In this document: positions 8,401 to 14,815 of the stretch, one piece after another
Layout of the letters: the number at the start of each line of letters is the position of its first letter
Numbering within the stretch: position 1 is the stretch's first letter
Assembly (NCBI GenBank): GCA_016200005.1
Contig: JACQFP010000071.1
Coordinates: forward strand, 1 to 41,242
Reading direction: 5' to 3'
DNA: 41,242 bases
Origin: Verrucomicrobiota bacterium
GTDB taxonomy: Bacteria > Verrucomicrobiota > Verrucomicrobiia > Limisphaerales > PALSA-1396
Notes under the pieces: generated by a model
The model's database searches: none
Told to the model about the DNA's origin: nothing
What the model saw: only the letters and a program-made list of their open reading frames with translations
Position numbers and translations under genes: made by a program

Positions 8401-10084
8401 TCTGGTAGAAACGGTCGGGAAACATCTCCGCCAGTTGCGTGTCCTCGCTGACGGCGATCAGTCCGTCGGTGAAGCCGTTGAGTTCCTCGCGGCGAAATGG
8501 GGAATGTTGCTGCGCGGCAACGGAAGCTTCGTCGCCGTTGCTCGCCGTCAATTCCGCATGACGTGACAACAGGCGGCAGAGGTTATGATAACCTCGCGGT
8601 GACTCGACGTAGAGAAGCAACGGCTTGTCGCCGACGCGCAATTCCGTACCCAGAATCGGTTTCACGCCGGCTTTCTTTGCTGCTTCAACGAACTCAACCG
8701 CGCCGTGCAGGTTGCCCGTGTCCGTGAGCGCGACGGCAGGCAAGCCATGCTGCTTGGCCAGTTGCACAATGGCCGCCGGCGACAGTGTGGAATCGAGAAA
8801 CGAATAGTGACTATGCGCGCGCAGAGGGACGTAGCAACTGGTCCATTGGCGATTTACGATTTGCGATTTGTGATTTTGAAGCGTGAGCTTCGTTACCTCA
8901 GCTACGACAGCTTCACGAGGAGCATCGCGCAGTTGAAAATCGTGGCCGCGCAAGATGATTTGCTGACCACGCGCGCGGCGCAAATCATCCACGACGCCGG
9001 CCAATCGTCGCCGGGCTTCGTGTTGTCGGGCGGCGCGTTCGAGCGGCAACTCGCCGCGGAAGAGGCCGTCATAGACATTCGAGAGTTTCAGGGAAACCAT
9101 CCGCAGGCTCACGCGCCGCTTCCACGCCTGCTTCAGCATCGTGTGAATGCGCCCGTAAACGTCCGTTTCGAGATCGGTTGGTTCGGGCAGGCTCTCGCCG
9201 CGCTGATCTTCAGCCATGTCGTTGTAACACACCTTGACCGTCAGCGTGCGGATGCTTTTGCCATCGGCGCGCACCTTGGCCATGAGTTCGTCCGCCATCC
9301 GACGCAACACGGCTTCGGCGTATTTCTCATCCGTGAGGTCGGCTGCGAAGGTTTCCTGTTTGCTGTAGGACTTGGCCGGTTCGCACAACGGCACGACGGG
9401 CCGGTCATCAATGCCGTTGGCGAATTGTTTGAGTGACACCGCCAGCTTGCCGAGCAGCAGGTTCAACAGTTCGAGCGGTGTCGCCGCGATGTGCTTGATG
9501 TGGGCCAGCCCCGCCGCGTTCAAGCGCGACGCGGTCTTTGGTCCAATGCCCGGCAGCCAGTGGTTCGGGAGCGGATGCAAAAATGGAATTTCGTGTCCGG
9601 GCAACACCTGCGCAAAGGCCGCAGGTTTGTGCAACTTGGAAGCGATTTGACTGATGAGCTTGTTCGTGCCGATGCCTTCGCTGACGGAAATTTTGAGTGA
9701 TTGCCGGATGGCGGCGCGGATGGTTTGCGCGACGTCAATGGACGGTTTACGAACGCCGCTCAAGTCGAAGTAGCCCTCGTCAATGGAAGCAATCTCCACA
9801 TCCGGCGTGAAATCCTGCGCGTAGCTGAACATCCACCGGGAAAAATGTTCGTACTTGTCGAAGTCGCCGGGCAACACGATGAGCTTGGGGCAGAGCTTCC
9901 GCGCCCGCACGGTCGGCATGGGCGTGAACACGCCGAACTTCCGCGCTTCGTAGGATGCCGACGCGATGATGCCGCGCTTCTCACCGCCGACCGCGACGGG
10001 CTTGCCGCGCAACCGGGAGTCGGCGGCTTGTTCCACGGACGCGAAGAACGCGTCCGCATCGAGATGGACGATGACGCGGGGCAC
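5453..10084 (-). CDS. DinB (Y-family) - DnaE2-like (C-family) DNA polymerase fusion
   Basis: A single 1543-residue reading frame with GTG start. Residues 1-400 are a full Y-family polymerase: HLDADAFFASVE with metal ligand Asp9, steric-gate region Phe13/Phe14, the YEARKFGV signature, SIDEGYFDLS with catalytic Asp102-Glu103, an HhH motif (LPGIGPKTASRL), and a little-finger domain to about 350. Residues 403-414 are a repeat-derived linker. Residues 418-1543 are a C-family alpha subunit of the error-prone type: PHP domain opening PLRAHSHYSFLD, catalytic PDIDIDF (Asp814, Asp816), third Asp980 in GLVKMDILAQGG, and a C-terminal OB domain (LTLADWTGMVETELF). Both halves keep their metal-binding residues, unlike the ImuB partner of ordinary DnaE2 mutasomes. 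No imuA-like gene is nearby. lexA lies 6 bases upstream, so SOS control is expected. DnaE's own start codon is missing. Confidence 0.85.
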   Translation of the reverse strand: MPRVIVHLDADAFFASVEQAADSRLRGKPVAVGGEKRGIIASASYEARKFGVFTPMPTVRARKLCPKLIVLPGDFDKYEHFSRWMFSYAQDFTPDVEIASIDEGYFDLSGVRKPSIDVAQTIRAAIRQSLKISVSEGIGTNKLISQIASKLHKPAAFAQVLPGHEIPFLHPLPNHWLPGIGPKTASRLNAAGLAHIKHIAATPLELLNLLLGKLAVSLKQFANGIDDRPVVPLCEPAKSYSKQETFAADLTDEKYAEAVLRRMADELMAKVRADGKSIRTLTVKVCYNDMAEDQRGESLPEPTDLETDVYGRIHTMLKQAWKRRVSLRMVSLKLSNVYDGLFRGELPLERAARQHEARRRLAGVVDDLRRARGQQIILRGHDFQLRDAPREAVVAEVTKLTLQNHKSQIVNRQWTSCYVPLRAHSHYSFLDSTLSPAAIVQLAKQHGLPAVALTDTGNLHGAVEFVEAAKKAGVKPILGTELRVGDKPLLLYVESPRGYHNLCRLLSRHAELTASNGDEASVAAQQHSPFRREELNGFTDGLIAVSEDTQLAEMFPDRFYQMAARRSDQTFNTQHSMPNIQCSAFRPSLDVGRWMLNVRCSLSFMERDGMKGFPIAACPPIRYATPEDRQKYDIVQSIRTLTLLQQEHPDKLRSGRFHFRTPAEMAAACQQHPDWLRHTCEIAERCNFDLPFGKPQFPAFTPPDGSPPSEFLRRLVLEGLRRRYPKSQIANRQSQIETELGMINEVGYEEYFLITWDFLQECRRRGIEWITRGSAADSLVCHCLGISSVCPIRFDLYFRRFLNKERMALNKLPDIDIDFAHDFKDDVVKLIFEKYGREHCAVVGGFSTFQARSAFAEVAKVLGVAEREVRKFTDHFPWSFGGGWVPDEPTPSGGAGLVEMLRASPENRDLPFDEEPYRTALEMAEFLDGVPRYPKMHPCGLVLSRQPMHELTPTFIANKGYATTQFDMDAVETIGLVKMDILAQGGLAAMRDVKATLGKRGIEVDLDRCVATRTDLAGGRVGRWESEKSSFSPFLLFSSAHFPTGPPASPPPDRLLTSAATEEPWCDPNVWEMIAEGSARAVHHIESPAMTSLCRMCNVREIDGLIAIVSVIRPGAANEGKKLSFTRRYQGLEPVTYPHPSLEACLRSTYGLVVYEEHILQLCEAFAGLPPGRADVLRRALNKQKRAVIEEIRGEFFASALARGHSPEKTVEVWGLVTGFAGYAFCKAHSTAYGVEAYQSAWLKRYFPAEFMAAVLTNGKGFYNPLVYVLECHRLGLKLLPPSANEPGPAFAPHGNTIRVPLLRVKGLAEKTKDAILRERERGPFDSLRDFYCRVLPSPEEIESMIRVGAFDEFGQARTAQFWDAQRLVKSEIRNPKSEIKGRNLEFDFDAGADAVSDFLVQNPSLLREPTRRERLEWETELLGFTASGHPLELYNNVAWETYCPVARLGEHVGEEVVTCGLVIEQRVHHQITGEPMKFLTLADWTGMVETELFAATYKSYGLATVRYPVLEITATVEPFENGRGFSLRVLRAGKPRTTMQSS
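5941..5984. repeat. In-frame short tandem repeat inside the polymerase gene (GGATTTC unit)
   Basis: On the plus strand the 7-base unit TTTCGGA recurs about five times (GATTTCGGATTTCGGATTTC and on). It is translated in the polymerase as KSEIRNPKSEIKG, at about residues 1367-1381, an insertion near the beginning of the C-terminal part of the DnaE half. The reading frame is preserved. Confidence 0.65.
6953..7017. repeat. In-frame inverted repeat with inner tandem units inside the polymerase gene
   Basis: A perfect 14-bp inverted repeat, GGTGGGAAAGTGAG (6953-6966) with CTCACTTTCCCACC (7004-7017), encloses about three 9-base units of AGGAGAAAA. The flanking sequence (about 6926-7043) is similar in character. 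It is translated as a Ser/Phe/Pro-rich insertion at about residues 1014-1053 of the polymerase fusion, between conserved DnaE blocks, and keeps the frame. Confidence 0.7.
7873..7915. repeat. In-frame GCGATTTG-type repeat inside the polymerase gene
   Basis: The plus strand reads CGATTTGTGATTGGCGATTT then GCGATCTGCGATTTGGG, a degenerate tandem of about 7-8 bases. The polymerase reads it as PKSQIANRQSQIE (about residues 723-736), which interrupts the sequence between LRRRY and ELGMINEVGYEEYF. It is the same family as the repeat at the fusion junction (8846-8878). Confidence 0.65.
8291..8378. repeat. In-frame large inverted repeat inside the polymerase gene
   Basis: Arms of about 30-37 bases: the left arm starts AACATTCAACATCCAACG (8291) and the right arm ends TGTTGGGTGTTGAATGTT (8378), near-complementary with a small internal loop. 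It is translated as an insertion of about 40 residues (containing FNTQHSMPNIQCSAF) at residues 565-605, in the PHP-to-palm region of the DnaE half, without breaking the frame. Confidence 0.7.
8846..8878. repeat. Repeat copy forming the DinB-DnaE fusion linker
   Basis: The plus strand reads TTGGCGATTTACGATTTGCG followed by ATTTGTGATTTTG, the same degenerate GCGATTTG family as at 7873-7915. It is translated as QNHKSQIVNRQ (residues 403-413) and lies exactly where the Y-family part ends and the PHP domain of the C-family part begins. Confidence 0.7.
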
Positions 10085-10090
10085 GGTCGA

Positions 10091-10714
10091 TCATTTGCGT
10101 TTGCGGATGAGCGCGACCATCACGCCCTGGATGACCAGTTCACTGGCCGGAATCATTTTCGGATAATGCGGGTTTTCGGCGCGGAGGAACGGCTTACCGC
10201 GTTCCATCGCGAAGGTCTTGAGTGTGGACTCGTTGTCGATCAGCGCGGCCACCACGTCGCCGTTGCGCGGCGTCATGCCGTGTTCGAGCACGACGAGGTC
10301 GCCGTCCAAGATGCACTTGCCGATCATCGAGTCGCCCCGCACCTCCAACGCGAACGTGCGCGGCGTGGGCTTGAGGCCGAGCGTCTCGATGTCGATGGAA
10401 ACACAGCCTTTGGCTTCCTGCTGGCGGTCGGCAGGGAAGCCGGCGGGGATGGCGCCGTAAATCGGGATGTCCGCGACGCGCTTTCGCAGGGCGTGCAATG
10501 GCGAAACGACGCGCAACGATCGCGCCTGGCCTGGTTCACCGGTCAACAAGGCGCCCTTCTGACGGATCAGGCGGAGGTGATCGGCCACGGTGGTCAGGCT
10601 GCGAAAGCCGAAGCGGTCGGCAATCTCCTGAAAGCTGGGCGTCACGCCGGTTTCATGGCGCGTGGTCTGGATGAAATCGACGATTTGCCGCTGGCGTTTG
10701 GTCAGTTCCTGCAT
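10091..10714 (-). CDS. lexA: LexA repressor
   Basis: A 207-residue LexA-type SOS repressor with autoprotease activity. The N-terminal winged helix begins MQELTKRQRQIVDFIQ and contains the recognition region PSFQEIADRFGFRSLTTVADH. The self-cleavage bond is Ala91-Gly92 in GAIPAGFP. The catalytic dyad is Ser129 (VRGDSMIG) and Lys167 (ESTLKTFAM). Length is usual for the family. It is the first gene of a three-gene operon with the DinB-DnaE fusion (6 bases downstream) and the HAD hydrolase. A perfect palindrome directly abutting its start codon is the likely autoregulatory operator. RecA-stimulated cleavage should release the operon during DNA damage. Confidence 0.93.
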   Translation of the reverse strand: MQELTKRQRQIVDFIQTTRHETGVTPSFQEIADRFGFRSLTTVADHLRLIRQKGALLTGEPGQARSLRVVSPLHALRKRVADIPIYGAIPAGFPADRQQEAKGCVSIDIETLGLKPTPRTFALEVRGDSMIGKCILDGDLVVLEHGMTPRNGDVVAALIDNESTLKTFAMERGKPFLRAENPHYPKMIPASELVIQGVMVALIRKRK

Positions 10715-10736
10715 ATACCGTATGGATATACGGTAT
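10715..10736. promoter_or_regulatory. Putative LexA operator
   Basis: A perfect 22-bp palindrome, ATACCGTAT-N4-ATACGGTAT, whose edge touches the lexA start codon. It differs from the known gamma-proteobacterial and Firmicute SOS boxes. A TTGACA sequence on the minus strand (10757-10752) may be the -35 element; the -10 element would then lie inside the palindrome, though no good match is found at 17-base spacing. No Shine-Dalgarno is possible between operator and ATG. Confidence 0.7.
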
Positions 10737-10770
10737 CATGGCGGGTGGCGGTGTCAATCCTTCTGTGCGA

Positions 10771-11721
10771 TCAGACCTTCGACCCCGCCTGTTCCAGCAT
10801 GGCATCAATGGTCGCGAGCGCGTTGCCTTCCAGTCGGTTGTTGACGTAGATGAAAGTCTTTCGCTGGCCCCCCGTGGCCACGCCTTCCTTGATCAATTTC
10901 GCGCCGGCAGCGCGGGCCTCCGCGTCCGGTTCTTTGACGCGGTCGTACGGACTGAACAGATCGACGGCCTCCTGATACTTGCGGCCCGGCTTGAGCAAGA
11001 ACCGCGCGCCGCACAGCTTCGGATTGGTGAGACTGTCCGGCAACGCCATCTGCTCGCCCACCGGCGGCATGTCCGCCCAACTGTTGAAAACGTGCGCGAC
11101 ACCGTGCCGCCGCAGGACGGCGAAATAGTCCGGGTGCAGGAAATGTTTGTTCCGGATTTCCACGCCATAAGGCCAGCCGCTGGGAATGTTTTCCAGGAAA
11201 CGGTCGAGGTCGGCGACAAAGTCGCGGCCATGCTGATAATCGCTTGGATAAAAGTGCGAGAATTCGAACATGAGCAGGCCGACATTCTCGCGGAACGGAT
11301 CGCACGGCTTGAGGAAGGCCGAGGCGAACAGGTCCGCATTCAGAAAATTCGCGTTGGGTTTTCCGGCGCGGATGCCGAACCTCGGCTGGTTGGTGAACTT
11401 TTTGACGGTGATTTCATCGGTGACTTTGAACGCGAACTGAAAATCCCTTGGCACTTGCGACACCATGCCTTCGAGGTAGCGCCGGTCGGGAAACTTGTAG
11501 TAGGCCGCATCCACGCAGACCGTCTTGAAGACTTCGGCGTACTCGGCCAGGCACTGTTTCTCAAAACGGCTTTCGGCGACCTTGCCGCGCCAGAGGTAAC
11601 GAGATTCGTCGTAGAGCAGGCCGCGCCAGCCGGCGTATTTCCACGAGGACGTGCCGATGAACACGCCTTTGGCCGCCAGGGACGCGGCTGTTCTTTTCAT
11701 TCGTTCACGCTCGAAAGCCAT
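10771..11721 (-). CDS. DUF72 domain protein
   Basis: A 316-residue protein of the DUF72 (YecE-like) family, a TIM-barrel-like fold of unknown function. Supporting features are the opening GVFIGTSSWKYAGWRG, the FKTVCVDAAYYKFP segment with its conserved aromatic residues, FQFAFKVTDEIT, the mid-protein block GLLMFEFSHFYPSD, YGVEIRNKHFL, and the late KTFIYVNNRLEGNA where family members usually have a YxxxNNxxxG pattern. An alternative ATG exists at 11700. It ends 34 bases before the LexA operator and reads in the same direction, so read-through into lexA is possible, but lexA has its own control site. Biochemical role unknown. Confidence 0.85.
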   Translation of the reverse strand: MAFERERMKRTAASLAAKGVFIGTSSWKYAGWRGLLYDESRYLWRGKVAESRFEKQCLAEYAEVFKTVCVDAAYYKFPDRRYLEGMVSQVPRDFQFAFKVTDEITVKKFTNQPRFGIRAGKPNANFLNADLFASAFLKPCDPFRENVGLLMFEFSHFYPSDYQHGRDFVADLDRFLENIPSGWPYGVEIRNKHFLHPDYFAVLRRHGVAHVFNSWADMPPVGEQMALPDSLTNPKLCGARFLLKPGRKYQEAVDLFSPYDRVKEPDAEARAAGAKLIKEGVATGGQRKTFIYVNNRLEGNALATIDAMLEQAGSKV

Positions 11722-11815
11722 AAAGTTGGGACGAGAGTTTGAACCGGCACAGTCTATCCGGCAACAACCTTGCGGGCAAAATCATCCTGAGTCCACTTGG
11801 AGGCTTGCCTAAACT

Positions 11816-12988
11816 TCAGCAATCTCGCCGTGTCCTCCGGTGCTTAGGTGGAGCATCACGAACATAATTTATTCCTTTCGGGGCAAGTCTCAGTTTCCCG
11901 TCGAAGTAATGGTTCTTCGCGAATGCCACATGCTTCGCTAATTCTTGTTGGATGCATTCGATGTAATCACGTGAACCTTTCACGTAATGAACCAGATACT
12001 TCGATGAATGCAGGCACGACCAGTAGGTCTCGACGTGCTGATATTTCGACTCAGATAAAACGTCGAAGACGCTTTGCACCACCCGCAGCGGGCAATCGGC
12101 ACCGAAAATCACTGCGCGAACCGCCGCCGGTGGGATGTGAATGGTGTCACGATAGGAAGTATGGTTGCATTGCGTGAGTGGGCGTTCCTTCCGATTGCAC
12201 ACCTCACACCGAACTTTGATCTGCGGCAACGAGACGAGCCTTGCAAGGTCATAGATCATGCGCACTTCGCGCTCATATTGCCAGACTGGCGACTTGTGCA
12301 CCAAAAGGTTCAGAAAGTGGCGTTCTTCAGATGCAGATCGTTCGTCTGAGTTCAAAAATAGTCCAGACGCCGGGTCCAACTTGTGTGCGCTGTCGCGTGG
12401 CTGGGACAAAGACTGCCAGCAATCATAGTAGCTGGGAGGGAGAGTCTGCCTTTCCGGGAAATACTTTACAGGAAAACCCCCGCAGCGCATCCCATTGTCA
12501 AATTGGGCAGCATCCAAGGCGAAGCAAACTCCTTGGAACTGATCAGCGTAATGAGACCACATCAAAGTGGAATGCTCATCTGACTCGCCTTCTCCATCGG
12601 CCAAATTAAAGAGGTTGGAAACCAAACTTAAGACACGAAATCGTTGGTGTAGAAGCCGAAAAATCTGTGAATTATGCCGGTCAGCTATGCCCCGCTGTGA
12701 ATCCACTTGAATGGGCTGCTGCGGATGCAGATAGGGCATCGTCCCGGCCTTCTTCAAGTTGTCGTTGGCAAGGGCCACATATACAGGGACACCCGTAATG
12801 AGTTCGCTTTGCAATTGCTGATCAGCAGAGAAACGCTTCTCATGGTCGTCAGTCCAACCAGGGCGCATCTCGAACGGGTCGTTTAGGTCAAGCGGACTGG
12901 TCACAAACACTGAGTTTCCTTTCAGGATCTTCACCGCGCTGTCGCCACTGCAAAACTTGAAAAGAACATTGGAGCGAACGTTTTTCAC
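11816..12988 (-). CDS. DUF2971 domain protein
   Basis: A 390-residue protein beginning at a GTG codon with KNVRSNVLFKFCSGDSAVKI. Family-typical blocks are FVTSPLDLNDPFEM near residue 30, LMWSHYADQFQGVCFALD in the middle and VWQYEREVRMIYDL further on, followed by IPPAAVRAVIFGADCP. DUF2971 proteins have no settled function and are frequent in accessory or mobile regions. The gene is moderately AT-richer than the polymerase genes next to it. It stands alone, with about 90 bases on either side and no sign of an operon partner. Confidence 0.75.
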   Translation of the reverse strand: MKNVRSNVLFKFCSGDSAVKILKGNSVFVTSPLDLNDPFEMRPGWTDDHEKRFSADQQLQSELITGVPVYVALANDNLKKAGTMPYLHPQQPIQVDSQRGIADRHNSQIFRLLHQRFRVLSLVSNLFNLADGEGESDEHSTLMWSHYADQFQGVCFALDAAQFDNGMRCGGFPVKYFPERQTLPPSYYDCWQSLSQPRDSAHKLDPASGLFLNSDERSASEERHFLNLLVHKSPVWQYEREVRMIYDLARLVSLPQIKVRCEVCNRKERPLTQCNHTSYRDTIHIPPAAVRAVIFGADCPLRVVQSVFDVLSESKYQHVETYWSCLHSSKYLVHYVKGSRDYIECIQQELAKHVAFAKNHYFDGKLRLAPKGINYVRDAPPKHRRTRRDC

Positions 12989-13086
12989 AATTCGAGGCTA
13001 ATTGTCGGGGACAGCGAAGTGAAGCGAATCTGACAGCCGATTTTCGTCCATCCTGCCGCACTTTAGAACCGCACTTGGTTGTTTGC

Positions 13087-13644
13087 TTAATTCAAAGTTT
13101 GAAGCGCTTCCTTAGCTTCGCTGACTATGCGTCCAAGCAGTTCATCATCGTTTTTTCCCCATAGAGTTTTAGCGTAAGAAGGAAACAATAGCACAACCTG
13201 CAAAACCTCTTTGGCTTCATTTTTGCACCCAACTTTTGCGAGCATATCACCAAGTTCCAAAAGAGTCGATGGGTCAAGACGTGAAGCCCATGCTTTTAGA
13301 AACGTACTTGCGAGGGGCTTCCAGTCCGTGGGGATGTCCTCTGATTGGAACATGAATTTATCCCGTGCGAGTCCTGCGAGTGCTTCACCAGCCAACATTC
13401 TTTGAAGCTTTGGAGCAGCGTCGGGATGGAATTTGGCCTCACTCCCTAACTCACTGTTTGCCATTTGTTGAAACTGTGACAGCCTGCGGTCAATCGCAGC
13501 TATTTCCTCCTGTGTGTAGTTTGGTAGGCCATCATTCCAATCAGGCAAATTCAGAGAACGGGGCAATTTGAAAGTCAGCGCAGTACCTGCATCAACGTAA
13601 GGCTGACATTCTTGTCTCCCGAACAGTTTAGCAAGCAGACCCAT
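13087..13644 (-). CDS. Hypothetical protein, helical/TPR-like
   Basis: A protein of about 185 residues that I cannot place in a family. ATG at 13644 (MGLLAKLFGRQ) is preferred over the TTG two codons earlier. The second half is rich in helices with TPR-like spacing (ASRLDPSTLLELGDMLAKVG, then KNEAKEVLQVVLLFPSYAK). There is no signal peptide and no enzyme motif. Together with the DUF2971 gene upstream it forms a small block of genes of unknown function next to the tRNA-Ser gene. Confidence 0.6.
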   Translation of the reverse strand: MGLLAKLFGRQECQPYVDAGTALTFKLPRSLNLPDWNDGLPNYTQEEIAAIDRRLSQFQQMANSELGSEAKFHPDAAPKLQRMLAGEALAGLARDKFMFQSEDIPTDWKPLASTFLKAWASRLDPSTLLELGDMLAKVGCKNEAKEVLQVVLLFPSYAKTLWGKNDDELLGRIVSEAKEALQTLN

Positions 13645-13966
13645 AAGCAATGTGCGGTTTGTATCATGTTACGGCACGAGGCGCAATCGCAGCGCGTCCT
13701 GGCTCAACGTAGCGCGTCACACGCGGCCTTGTGGCGAGGCGTGAGACGCGAGCACGCTTTCGTCTTGTCAGCCCAAAGGCCAGCGGCTAACTTGGCGACA
13801 TGCTGATTGTCGGAACACAAAACAACAGACGGTTTTCGCAACCGTTGGCCGTCGAAACTTCCGACAAATTCCGACATATTTCATGTTGCACGGTGTCGCA
13901 CTGTTCAGCAAGCGCAACGATGCAAACAGTATAAAACCACTGTAAACAAAACGTTTTAGTCGGTTT
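13645..13966. other. Gene-free stretch upstream of tRNA-Ser
   Basis: About 320 bases with no convincing gene. The left part contains short G/C-rich inverted segments around 13700-13760 (GCGCGTCACACGCGG and GAGGCGTGAGACGCG). The right part is AT-richer and holds TATAAA at 13930-13935, a possible -10 element for the tRNA, without a clear -35. No integrase gene or attachment-site duplication was found even though a tRNA flanks the region. Confidence 0.4.
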
Positions 13967-14056
13967 GGAGAGGTGGCCGAGTGGCTTAAGGCGCAGGTTT
14001 GCTAAACCTGTGACGGAGTAATCCGTTCGAGGGTTCGAATCCCTCCCTCTCCGCCA
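13967..14056 (+). tRNA. tRNA-Ser (anticodon GCT)
   Basis: A 90-base tRNA with CCA encoded. The acceptor stem is GGAGAGG with CCTCTCC, the anticodon loop TTGCTAA gives GCT at 14001-14003 (reads AGC/AGU), the long variable arm (TGACGGAGTAATCCGTTC) is the class II feature of tRNA-Ser, and the T arm is GAGGG-TTCGAAT-CCCTC. The discriminator base is G as usual for serine tRNAs. Confidence 0.97.
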
Positions 14057-14066
14057 ACGCAGTTTG

Positions 14067-14813
14067 ATGCGACCAAATACATTGATGGAACCGCCGCTGA
14101 ACATCGTTCCTCTCCGCGCTTCGCCAGCCCGTGAACTGGCCTTCACACTGATCGAATTACTGGTGGTGATTGCGATTATTGCGATTCTTGCCGGGCTGTT
14201 GTTGCCGACGCTGGCCAACGCCAAGGAGAAGGCCCGTCGCGCATCCTGTCAGAGCGCCCTGCGTCAGCTTGGGTTGGCGTGCCACATGTATGGCGACGAT
14301 AACAATCAAAAGCTCCCTTCCGGAGTTCGCGATGATGGCGCAACTCACACGATTTGGGTGGGCACGAATACGTTCAACGCCATCCGGGATTACAGCAGCA
14401 GCAACATGAGCAGTTGTCCAAGTTTCATCAATCAATTCCAATATTATTACCCCGGAGTGGGGTACGTCATCGGCTACAGCTACAACGGCGCGTGTAAAAA
14501 ACCGTGGGCGGGCGAGCCGAATCCCAAATGGATCTCCCCGCAAAGACTGACGGATGACCCACAACTTGTCCTGGCGGCGGACTTGAATGCGTGGGACAAG
14601 AGTCCCGGCTGGACTTTGGCACCGCACGGACGCGGCGGTCCCATCAAACAGGCGGGCAATGTCTTCATGTATGTGGGCGGGAAAACGTCCAAGGAAGTCG
14701 GTGCCGCCGGTGGTAACGTCGGTTACCTGGATGGCTCGGTGTCGTGGAAGCCGATTGCCAAAATGACGAATTACTGGGCCTTCCAATCGGGTATTTATTG
14801 GAATGCCTGGTGA
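14067..14813 (+). CDS. Type II secretion/type IV pilin-like prepilin protein
   Basis: About 248 residues with a prepilin N-terminus: after a leader of about 25 residues comes [20 protein letters not shown], whose Glu5 and hydrophobic helix mark processing and methylation by a prepilin peptidase. The residue before Phe is Ala rather than the common Gly. The rest is the secreted globular part expanded in PVC bacteria; [13 protein letters not shown] near the C-terminus is the typical end motif. An in-frame TTG at 14064 and ATG at 14085 are other possible starts. The start lies only about 10 bases after the tRNA-Ser gene, so the message must come from the tRNA promoter or from a promoter inside the tRNA gene. 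The stop is 2 bases from the stop of the convergent helicase gene. Confidence 0.85.
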   Translation: MRPNTLMEPPLNIVPLRASPARELAFTLIELLVVIAIIAILAGLLLPTLANAKEKARRASCQSALRQLGLACHMYGDDNNQKLPSGVRDDGATHTIWVGTNTFNAIRDYSSSNMSSCPSFINQFQYYYPGVGYVIGYSYNGACKKPWAGEPNPKWISPQRLTDDPQLVLAADLNAWDKSPGWTLAPHGRGGPIKQAGNVFMYVGGKTSKEVGAAGGNVGYLDGSVSWKPIAKMTNYWAFQSGIYWNAW

Positions 14814-14815
14814 TC

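Noticed and set aside
13645-14056. tRNA-Ser considered as an integration site of an island
   Set aside because: No integrase gene or duplicated tRNA end was found in the window, and the flanking genes do not include mobile functions.
13787-14224. A 145-codon minus-strand frame containing [20 protein letters not shown]
   Set aside because: That peptide is the reverse translation of the tRNA-Ser gene, a known annotation artefact.
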